Shown here: piece by piece, positions 1-5,285 of the stretch | Position numbering within the stretch: position 1 is the stretch's first letter | Layout of the letters: each line of letters opens with the position of its first letter | From: an uncultured Lachnospiraceae bacterium | Lineage (GTDB): Bacteria; Bacillota; Clostridia; Lachnospirales; Lachnospiraceae | Assembly (NCBI GenBank): GCA_947594335.1 | Contig: CANQEC010000183.1 | Location: 1-5,285 of the forward strand | Reading direction: 5' to 3' | DNA length: 5,285 nucleotides | Position numbers and translations under genes: made by a program | Notes under the pieces: model-generated | Told to the model about the DNA's origin: nothing | What the model saw: only the letters and a program-made list of their open reading frames with translations | Databases searched by the model: none

Positions 1-2131
1 CGATCCGAACTCGTCCGAAAAGAAGATAACGATCAGCAGGGCCATGGAGCTGAGTCAGGAACTCCGCACGATGTACCAGACGGACGAGCAGGTACACAGG
101 CTGATCGATATGTCGATGCGCCTCGAAGGACTGCCGCGCCATACGTCGATGCACGCGGCCGGCGTCGTCATCTGCCAGAAGGACGTGGACGAGTATGTTC
201 CGCTTTCGAGGGCGGCCGACGGCACGATCACGACGCAGTTTACGATGACGATCCTGGAGGAGCTGGGGCTTCTCAAAATGGATTTCCTGGGGCTCAGGAC
301 ACTGACCGTGATTCAGAACGCCGTGCGGCTCGCGGAGAAGAGCAGCGGGCACAGGATTGATATACAGAAGCTGGATTATAGTGACAAGGCGGTATTTGAC
401 ATGCTTGGGACCGGAAAGACGGATGGGGTTTTCCAGCTTGAAAGTCCGGGCATGAAGAGCTTCATGAAAGAGCTGAAGCCGCAGAATTTTGAGGATATCG
501 TGGCAGGGATCTCCCTGTACAGGCCGGGGCCGATGAATTTCATTCCGAAATATATACGCGGGAAAAAGAATCAGGAGCAGATTACGTACGACTGCCCGGA
601 ACTTGAGAGCATTCTGGAGCCCACCTACGGCTGCATTGTCTATCAGGAGCAGGTCATGCAGATCGTGCGGGATCTCGGCGGATACACGCTTGGAAGGAGC
701 GACCTTGTGCGCCGCGCGATGTCGAAGAAGAAGGCTTCCGTGATGGAAAAGGAGCGCCGCAACTTTGTCTACGGAAATCCGGAAGAGGGAGTGCCGGGAT
801 GTATCTCAAACGGGATACCGGAGGAAACCGCGAACAGGATCTTTGATGAGATGACGGATTTCGCGCGGTACGCTTTCAACAAGTCGCATGGCGCGGCCTA
901 TGCCGTGGTGACTTATCAGACCGCGTGGCTGAAATATTATTATCCGGTGGAATTTATGGCGGCCCTCATGACGTCGGTCATAGATTCTCCGACGAAGGTG
1001 GCGGAGTACATTCTGTCCTGCCGTCAGATGGGGATCGGGATCCTGCCTCCGAATATTAATCTCGGGGAGACGGAATTTTCCGTGGAGGACGGAGATATCA
1101 GGTACGCGCTTTCCGCGATCAAGAGTATCGGGAAAGCGGTGATCGATAACATTGTCGCGGAGCGCCGTCTGGGAGGCCGGTACAGGAACATCAAGGATTT
1201 TATCGACCGGACGGTCAATATGGACGTCAAACGGAATACGGTCGAGAATTTTATCAAGGCGGGGGCGTTTGACTGCCTCGGCGGGACAAGAAAGCAGTTT
1301 ATGCAGATATATGCCGGCCTCATGGAACGTTCGGCCCAGGACAGGAAAAATTCCATCACCGGGCAGATGTCGCTGTTCGACCTGATGGGAGAGGAGGACA
1401 AGCAGGAGTTTGAAGTGCAGCTTCCGGATGTCGGGGAGTTTGATAAGGCGCAGATCCTTATCTTTGAGAAGGAGGTGCTCGGGATCTATGTCAGCGGCCA
1501 TCCGCTCGAGCAGTATGAGGAGATGTGGAGGCAGCAGATCACAAACGTGACGACCGATTTTGACCTTGATGAGGAGACCGGAAGGACGCGCGTCTCGGAC
1601 GGGGAGAAGGCGGTCGTCGGAGGCATAATTACCAGCAAGATGATTAAATATACAAAAACAAACAAGACGATGGCGCAGCTGACGCTGGAGGATCTTGTGG
1701 GGAGCATGCGTGTCCTTGTTTTCCCGAAGGATTATGAGCGGAATCAGGAACTGCTTGCGGAAGAGAGCAAAATTTTTGTGAGAGGCCGTGTCAGCTCGAT
1801 GGACGACAAGCCGAGCTGGCTGATCTGCGAGAAAATGTGGCCGTTCGAGGAGACGGAGGAAGCGCCGGAGATGCCGCAGGAGCTGTGGGTTCAGTTTGCC
1901 ACGATGGACGATTACCGCGCGAAGGAGGATAATCTGTTTGATATTCTCAGAAATTCGGAAGGAAGGGACTATGTGACGATCTATGTGCGCAGCCCGAAGT
2001 CGCTGCGCCGTCTGGGGGAAAACTGGACTGTGCAGGCGGATGAGGAGCTGGTGGGGCAGCTGTCACAGATATTCGGGCCGGGGAATGTGAAGCTCACGGC
2101 TTATTCCCGCGCAAAACGAGGACGCGGGTGA
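1..2131 (+). CDS. dnaE: DNA polymerase III alpha subunit, C-terminal part (5' end outside window)
   Basis: Catalytic subunit of the replicative DNA polymerase III. The reading frame is already open at base 2 (base 1 is the last base of a codon), so the ATG at 44 is internal, not a start; about 709 residues are present. The family is usually near 1,150 residues, so the PHP domain and the PDIDIDF-type motif with the first two catalytic aspartates should lie upstream. Visible landmarks: EGLPRHTSMHAAGVV; the third catalytic aspartate in KMDFLGLRTLT (Asp codon 281-283); ISLYRPGPM (509-535); YQEQ (641-652); FNKSHGAAYA (from 875); a helix-hairpin-helix region (about 1096-1209); a beta-clamp-binding motif QMSLFDL (1364-1384); an OB-fold (about 1610-1800); and a C-terminal domain running to GNVKL. 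The stop (TGA 2129-2131) lies inside a 43-bp tandem repeat, which encodes the unusual basic tail RAKRGRG. The clamp motif and C-terminal domain indicate DnaE rather than PolC. Identity is very secure; only the tail is odd. Confidence 0.97.
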   Translation, partial: DPNSSEKKITISRAMELSQELRTMYQTDEQVHRLIDMSMRLEGLPRHTSMHAAGVVICQKDVDEYVPLSRAADGTITTQFTMTILEELGLLKMDFLGLRTLTVIQNAVRLAEKSSGHRIDIQKLDYSDKAVFDMLGTGKTDGVFQLESPGMKSFMKELKPQNFEDIVAGISLYRPGPMNFIPKYIRGKKNQEQITYDCPELESILEPTYGCIVYQEQVMQIVRDLGGYTLGRSDLVRRAMSKKKASVMEKERRNFVYGNPEEGVPGCISNGIPEETANRIFDEMTDFARYAFNKSHGAAYAVVTYQTAWLKYYYPVEFMAALMTSVIDSPTKVAEYILSCRQMGIGILPPNINLGETEFSVEDGDIRYALSAIKSIGKAVIDNIVAERRLGGRYRNIKDFIDRTVNMDVKRNTVENFIKAGAFDCLGGTRKQFMQIYAGLMERSAQDRKNSITGQMSLFDLMGEEDKQEFEVQLPDVGEFDKAQILIFEKEVLGIYVSGHPLEQYEEMWRQQITNVTTDFDLDEETGRTRVSDGEKAVVGGIITSKMIKYTKTNKTMAQLTLEDLVGSMRVLVFPKDYERNQELLAEESKIFVRGRVSSMDDKPSWLICEKMWPFEETEEAPEMPQELWVQFATMDDYRAKEDNLFDILRNSEGRDYVTIYVRSPKSLRRLGENWTVQADEELVGQLSQIFGPGNVKLTAYSRAKRGRG
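2106..2128. other. Hairpin-forming inverted repeat in repeat copy 1
   Basis: CCCGCG (2106-2111) and CGCGGG (2123-2128) can pair as a 6-bp all-GC stem around an 11-base loop. It lies within the last codons of dnaE and ends just before the TGA. It could slow the 3' end of the transcript or protect it from exonuclease, but the lack of a following U-tract argues against a simple terminator. Confidence 0.5.
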
Positions 2132-2191
2132 GGACCCCACGGCTTATTCCCGCACAAAACGGGGACACGGGCGAGAAGCTCACGGCTTATT

Positions 2192-2214
2192 CCCGCGCAA
2201 AACGGGGACGCGGG
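2192..2214. other. Hairpin-forming inverted repeat in repeat copy 3
   Basis: The same 6-bp GC stem as in copy 1 (CCCGCG 2192-2197 and CGCGGG 2209-2214, loop 11 bases), lying downstream of the dnaE stop. It is followed by TAAGAAAACG rather than a run of T, so it is recorded as potential secondary structure, not as a terminator. Confidence 0.45.
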
Positions 2215-2218
2215 TAAG

Positions 2219-2307
2219 AAAACGACGGGCAGCAAACTGCCGGAAGAGATTGCCGCACGGAATGGTATTTATCACGAAAACTCATTGAAAAGCAAGGCAA
2301 AAGTTTG
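2219..2307. other. Intergenic stretch between the 43-bp repeats and the kinase promoter
   Basis: No coding region on either strand is convincing here. It holds one small stem, GGCAG (2228-2232) with CTGCC (2237-2241) around a CAAA loop, without a T-tract. Composition shifts from GC-rich next to the repeats to AT-rich towards the promoter. No clear intrinsic terminator for dnaE is visible anywhere between 2132 and 2307. Confidence 0.5.
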
Positions 2308-2336
2308 TTGATAATCACACGATTTATTGGTATAAT
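2308..2336 (+). promoter_or_regulatory. Sigma-A type promoter for the kinase gene
   Basis: The -35 element TTGATA (2308-2313; one mismatch to TTGACA) is separated by exactly 17 bases from a perfect -10 TATAAT (2331-2336). The -10 is preceded by TGG at 2328-2330, an extended -10 (TGn) motif. Transcription would start near 2343, giving a leader of about 50 bases before the ATG at 2394. This implies constitutive or housekeeping expression independent of dnaE. No convincing operator palindrome overlaps it. Confidence 0.85.
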
Positions 2337-2380
2337 TGTAAAGATAAAATATTTGTGAAGTTGTATTGGGGTACAGCTGC

Positions 2381-2386
2381 AGGGAG
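2381..2386 (+). promoter_or_regulatory. Ribosome binding site that fixes the kinase start
   Basis: AGGGAG lies 7 bases upstream of the ATG at 2394. The alternative in-frame GTG at 2355 would sit only about 12 bases after the predicted transcription start, with no Shine-Dalgarno in front of it. The ATG is therefore the chosen start, removing 13 residues that resemble no kinase N terminus. Confidence 0.85.
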
Positions 2387-2393
2387 TGGCGTT

Positions 2394-5255
2394 ATGGACT
2401 ATAAGGTTGGAGAGCAGGTATTTAATGACTGGCAGATCGTGCGCGAGATCGGGAGCGGAGCGAGCGGCACAGTATGGGAGATCGTAAAGATTGATCACGA
2501 CATCTCGACGTCGTCCGCGCTGAAGGTTATCCGGGTTCCGCAGAAGCCGTCCATGGCAAAATCGCTTTACGGCGACGGAATGGACGAGGTGTCTGTAACA
2601 CAGTTTTTTCAGGGAGTTGTGAATGACCTTTCGGATGAGATCAAGATCATGATCGATATGAAGGGGTTTCCCTATATTGTAAATTGTGAGGATTACAGCG
2701 TGGTCCGCTATCCGGATGAGATCAAGTGGGATATCCTGATCAGAATGGAGCTGCTGACTCCGGTTCAGGAATATATACAGAGGAATGTCCTGACCGAGGC
2801 CGACGTGCTGAAAATGGGCCGGGAGCTTCTTCAGACGCTTGAACTGTTCGAGAACAAAGGGATCATCCACAGGGATATTAAGCCGGACAATATTTTTGTG
2901 GACAGATACGGCAATTTTAAGATCGGCGATTTCGGAATCGCGAGAATATGTGACAAGGCCTCCGCGGACCTTTCCAAAAAGGGAACGGAGAATTATATGG
3001 CGCCGGAAGTTTTCCATGGGAAGGAATATGACCATACGGTGGATATTTATTCTCTGGGACTGGTTTTATACAAGCTTCTGAATAATAACCGTCTTCCGTT
3101 TTATCCCGAAAGCGGCGCGTATTCGGACTGGGATGTGCAGCAGGCGCTGATCGACAGGCTGGGCGGGAAAAAGGAAATGCCGCCGCCATGTCTGGCGTCG
3201 CCTGAATTCGGAAAGATCATTCTGCGCATGTGCGCGCACAATCCAAAGGAGCGGTATCAGAAGGCGGAGGAGATACTTTCCGATCTCGGCCAGATCAAAG
3301 GCTCGGTGAAGGGCGTCGTAGGCTCGTTTGAGAAAGAGGACAGCCTGTCAGGCGGGACAGGCAAAAGCTTTGATGAGATGAGGGCCATTTTTGAGAGCGG
3401 AATGGTCATACACGATGAGGATGCCGCCAGAAAAACAGGAAAAACAGGCAAGACAGGGACGACGGGAGGAAGCACGGGCGGAGGTTCCACAAAGCCGCCT
3501 TCCTCTTCCACATCGTCATCTTCGTCCTCAGATCCCTCCGGCGGGAAACCGAATCCGGGTAAAAAGGAGGACAAGCCGGAGAAAAAGAGTGTTCCAAATA
3601 GGATCGTGCCGCCCGGGGATGACGATTCGGGGAACTCAAAAGAGAAAAAGGAAATAAAGAAAAAGACCATTATTCAGGGTCTGGCGGCGGCAGCAATCGT
3701 CGCGGCGGTCGCAATCTATTTTCTGACAAGCCAGACGTATTCTCTGACCGTTACGGACGGCTCCGGGGAAGGCACATACAAGGGAGGAGAGGAAGTAACC
3801 GTTACGGCGAAGGAGATTCCGGGCTCCACTTTTGTGAAATGGGACGTTACGGGAAAGCTGTCCCTGACAGAAGAAGAGCTTGCGTCAGAGACGATCTCGT
3901 TTAAGATGCCGCGCCATAAGCTGTCGGTAAAGGCGGTGTATTCCGTCAACAGCCACAAGGCAGTGATCAATAACGGCTCGGGGACGGGTGATTATGACAC
4001 GGGCGAGGAGGTTTCCATCACCGCAGACGAGCCGGGGACAGGCCAGGAATTTTCAGGCTGGGATGTGGACGACGGTTCCGTTTACCTGGAGCATGCCGAT
4101 AAGCAGAAAACAAGCTTCGTCATGCCCGACGATGATGTGGAGATATCCGCGACCTATAAAAACCTGGAATACAGCCTGCAGGTTGAGAACGGCCAGGGAA
4201 GCGGCAGCTATGAATACGGAAAACAGGTCAGGATAACCGCCCAGGAGAAGGGCGGGCAGACGTTCAGCCAGTGGGCTGTCCTGGAAGGAGACTTCGAGAT
4301 TCCCGAGGAAGAAAAAAGCATGCCGGAGATTTCGGTCAGCATGCCGGCGTGCGACGTCGTGATCCGCGCGGAGTATGGCGTGAACCGGCACGAGGTCGTC
4401 GTGAACGGGGGAAGCGGCTCCGGGAATTATGAGGTGGGAGAGAAGGTTACGATCACGGCCGACGCGGCGGATACCGGCATGGAATTCGCGGGGTGGGAGA
4501 TCGAGGAAGGATCGCTTTCTCTTCAGAACGCGCAGAAGGAAAAGACAAATTTTGACATGCCTGACGAAAACGCGGTGATCAGCGCCGTGTTCAGGAATAT
4601 TGAGTATAAGCTTTCCGTGACGGACGGAAACGGCTCAGGTACATATCACTACGGGGATCAGGTGCAGATTTCGGCGAAGGATTCGGCCGACGGCATGCAG
4701 TTCTCCCACTGGTCGGTCGATAAAGGAACGATAACGATCAGCGATCCTTCCGTGGAGAATCTGACCTTTTCGATGCCCGCGGAAGAGGTGGCGGTGACGG
4801 CCCATTACGGCCAGGCAAAATATACCCTGAAGGTGGACGGCGGCCAGGGAAGCGGAATGTATGAAGCAGGAAGCACGGTTACGGTCACTGCGGATCCCGC
4901 GGACGCATCGGGCATCCCGTTTGCCAGATGGGAGGTAGTCTCCGGGCAGATAACTTTAGAGGATGAAAAGCAGAGTGAGATATCGTTTGCGATGCCTGCG
5001 GAAAAAGCCGAGATCAGGGCAGTGTATGAGGCGGGCAATGCGTACAGCGTGGTTGTGTTCGGCGGGACAGGAGCCGGGGTCTATGTGGAAGGCGATACGG
5101 TGACCGTCACGGCCCAGGACGAGCCCGGGAAAAAGTTTAACTGCTGGTTTATAACCTCAAAGGGGAACGAATCGGTTGAGAATGACAACGCCAGCTTTAC
5201 GTTTGAGATGCCGGCGACGGATCTGATCATCACGGCGGTATATGATACGGAGTAA
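2394..5255 (+). CDS. Membrane Ser/Thr protein kinase with seven extracellular InlB B-like repeats
   Basis: A 953-residue Hanks-type (eukaryotic-like) kinase predicted to phosphorylate Ser/Thr on cytoplasmic proteins in response to an outside cue. Kinase domain, about residues 12-298: glycine loop GSGASGTV (20-27), ATP-binding Lys44 in ALKVI, likely alpha-C Glu82, HRDIKPDN (159-166; catalytic Asp161), DFG (179-181), GTENYMAPE (197-205), Asp217 in DIYSLG, and Arg287. Every key residue is present, so it should be active. Residues about 346-425 form a Gly/Thr/Ser/Pro/Lys-rich linker. A basic stretch KEKKEIKKK precedes one transmembrane helix (about 426-444), putting the kinase inside and residues 449-953 outside. 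That part is seven repeats like the divergent InlB B-repeat/Flg_new_2 family, not PASTA domains. There is no signal peptide and no LPXTG. The start is set by AGGGAG. The gene has its own promoter and is probably not in the dnaE operon. Ligand and substrates are unknown; partners such as a PP2C phosphatase or FHA protein, if any, lie outside the window. Confidence 0.93.
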   Translation: MDYKVGEQVFNDWQIVREIGSGASGTVWEIVKIDHDISTSSALKVIRVPQKPSMAKSLYGDGMDEVSVTQFFQGVVNDLSDEIKIMIDMKGFPYIVNCEDYSVVRYPDEIKWDILIRMELLTPVQEYIQRNVLTEADVLKMGRELLQTLELFENKGIIHRDIKPDNIFVDRYGNFKIGDFGIARICDKASADLSKKGTENYMAPEVFHGKEYDHTVDIYSLGLVLYKLLNNNRLPFYPESGAYSDWDVQQALIDRLGGKKEMPPPCLASPEFGKIILRMCAHNPKERYQKAEEILSDLGQIKGSVKGVVGSFEKEDSLSGGTGKSFDEMRAIFESGMVIHDEDAARKTGKTGKTGTTGGSTGGGSTKPPSSSTSSSSSSDPSGGKPNPGKKEDKPEKKSVPNRIVPPGDDDSGNSKEKKEIKKKTIIQGLAAAAIVAAVAIYFLTSQTYSLTVTDGSGEGTYKGGEEVTVTAKEIPGSTFVKWDVTGKLSLTEEELASETISFKMPRHKLSVKAVYSVNSHKAVINNGSGTGDYDTGEEVSITADEPGTGQEFSGWDVDDGSVYLEHADKQKTSFVMPDDDVEISATYKNLEYSLQVENGQGSGSYEYGKQVRITAQEKGGQTFSQWAVLEGDFEIPEEEKSMPEISVSMPACDVVIRAEYGVNRHEVVVNGGSGSGNYEVGEKVTITADAADTGMEFAGWEIEEGSLSLQNAQKEKTNFDMPDENAVISAVFRNIEYKLSVTDGNGSGTYHYGDQVQISAKDSADGMQFSHWSVDKGTITISDPSVENLTFSMPAEEVAVTAHYGQAKYTLKVDGGQGSGMYEAGSTVTVTADPADASGIPFARWEVVSGQITLEDEKQSEISFAMPAEKAEIRAVYEAGNAYSVVVFGGTGAGVYVEGDTVTVTAQDEPGKKFNCWFITSKGNESVENDNASFTFEMPATDLIITAVYDTE
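3432..3668 (+). other. Low-complexity juxtamembrane linker within the kinase gene
   Basis: Residues about 347-425. It starts with KTG triplets made by near-identical 9-base DNA units from 3432, continues as Gly/Thr-rich, then has a run of Ser (370-379), and ends in Lys/Glu/Pro-rich sequence. It is likely a flexible tether between kinase and membrane, and the Ser/Thr density makes it a candidate for autophosphorylation. The short DNA repeats could allow its length to vary between strains. Confidence 0.7.
3669..3725 (+). other. Single transmembrane segment of the kinase
   Basis: Residues about 426-444: an Ala/Val/Ile-rich hydrophobic stretch (IIQGLAAAAIVAAVAIYFL) flanked on the N side by Lys-rich sequence. 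By the positive-inside rule the N-terminal kinase is cytoplasmic and the C-terminal repeats are outside. It is the only hydrophobic helix seen in the protein. Confidence 0.9.
3738..5252 (+). repeat. Seven tandem ~72-residue extracellular repeats (divergent InlB B-repeat type)
   Basis: Repeat boundaries in bases: R1 3738-3950, R2 3951-4166, R3 4167-4385, R4 4386-4601, R5 4602-4817, R6 4818-5039, R7 5040-5252. Each follows the pattern: short beta strand, NGxGxGxY, a Gly, then VxITA, an F..W core, and ending SFxMPxxxVxIxAxY. This is the pattern known from divergent InlB B-repeat (Flg_new_2) domains of surface proteins in Firmicutes, usually small beta-grasp-like modules forming stalks. R2 and R4 are the most alike: 36 of 72 residues identical without gaps. 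The fold and family call is from memory of the motif, not a profile search. Confidence 0.88.
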
Positions 5256-5285
5256 AAATCCGCGCCGCGCGCCGGCCGGGACGGA
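5256..5285. other. GC-rich 3' flank of the kinase gene, cut by the window edge
   Basis: After the TAA come AAAATC and then an almost pure G/C stretch containing CCGGCCGG (5272-5279). TCCG (5259-5262) could pair with CGGA (5282-5285), so this may be the first part of a terminator stem or a GC-rich intergenic repeat. Too little is visible to decide. Confidence 0.3.

Larger units (their letters stand above)
2090..2218. repeat. 43-bp tandem repeat, three copies, overlapping the 3' end of dnaE
   Basis: Three adjacent copies with an exact 43-base period: 2090-2132, 2133-2175 and 2176-2218. By hand comparison, copies 1 and 3 differ at 2 of 43 positions, and copy 2 differs from each at 7. Each copy carries the core CACGGCTTATTCCCGC, then an AAAACGNGGAC segment, then a CGGG block. 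In copies 1 and 3 the arms CCCGCG and CGCGGG are perfect inverted repeats around an 11-base loop (2106-2111 with 2123-2128; 2192-2197 with 2209-2214). In copy 2 the arms shrink to CCCG/CGGG. There is no T-tract, so these are not typical intrinsic terminators. Copy 1 contains the last codons and TGA of dnaE; because 43 is not a multiple of 3, later copies would shift frame. The unit resembles a REP-type palindromic intergenic element, but no transposase or spaced direct-repeat pattern is visible and that assignment is only a guess. Confidence 0.9.

Noticed and set aside
44..46. ATG at 44 as the start of a short DnaE
   Set aside because: The frame is open and encodes conserved DnaE sequence (DPNSSEKKITISRA) upstream to the window edge, so the ATG is internal.
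806..1501. 231-codon open frame on the minus strand
   Set aside because: It lies wholly opposite conserved DnaE sequence. Its Arg/His/Asp-rich composition is typical of antisense shadows, and there is no ribosome binding site or known domain.
2090..2218. CRISPR array
   Set aside because: The three 43-base units are directly adjacent with no unique spacers, and no cas genes are present.
2228..2241. Small hairpin GGCAG-CAAA-CTGCC as a dnaE terminator
   Set aside because: The stem is only 5 bp and is not followed by a T-run.
2323..2348. TTTAT/ATAAA inverted repeat around the -10 box as an operator
   Set aside because: The arms are only 5 bases in an AT-rich stretch, which is expected by chance.
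2355..2393. GTG start at 2355 for the kinase
   Set aside because: It has no Shine-Dalgarno and would leave only about a 12-base leader from the predicted transcription start. The ATG at 2394 has AGGGAG at the right distance.
2187..3035. 282-codon open frame on the minus strand
   Set aside because: It lies opposite the kinase domain and promoter, with no recognisable domain. The plus-strand frame carries every kinase motif, so this is a shadow of that coding sequence.
3257..3670. 137-codon minus-strand frame rich in Ser/Pro/Phe
   Set aside because: Its composition is simply the complement of the Gly/Ser/Lys-rich linker; no independent evidence for a gene.

Overview
The window looks like the chromosome of a moderately GC-rich, low-G+C-lineage Firmicute, most probably a gut Clostridia/Lachnospiraceae-type bacterium. 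The reasons are the DnaE type, the mixed use of AGG/AGA and CGN arginine codons, the AGGGAG ribosome binding site, a textbook sigma-A promoter, and a membrane Ser/Thr kinase of a kind common in that group. The taxonomic call is inference; no rRNA or other marker is present.

Layout: (1) Bases 1-2131 hold the C-terminal ~709 residues of the replicative DNA polymerase III alpha subunit (dnaE), cut at its 5' end by the window edge. (2) Bases 2090-2218 hold three head-to-tail copies of a 43-bp unit. The first copy contains the dnaE stop codon and encodes the last residues of DnaE. (3) Bases 2219-2393 are an AT-richer intergenic stretch with a near-consensus promoter (TTGATA, 17 bp, TATAAT with an extended TGn) and a good Shine-Dalgarno. 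(4) Bases 2394-5255 encode a complete 953-residue membrane Ser/Thr kinase. It has an intact cytoplasmic Hanks-type kinase domain, a Gly/Ser/Lys-rich linker, one transmembrane helix, and seven extracellular ~72-residue repeats of the divergent InlB B-repeat type. (5) The last 30 bases are very GC-rich and cut by the window edge.

The two genes lie on the same strand but are probably transcribed separately, since the kinase has its own promoter. I see no functional link between polymerase and kinase. The kinase reads as a surface-sensing or surface-binding receptor in which a B-repeat stalk takes the place of the PASTA domains of PrkC/PknB/Stk1 kinases. The points most worth following are that receptor architecture, the dimer-wise amplification of its repeats, and the 43-bp tandem repeat that has run into the end of dnaE.
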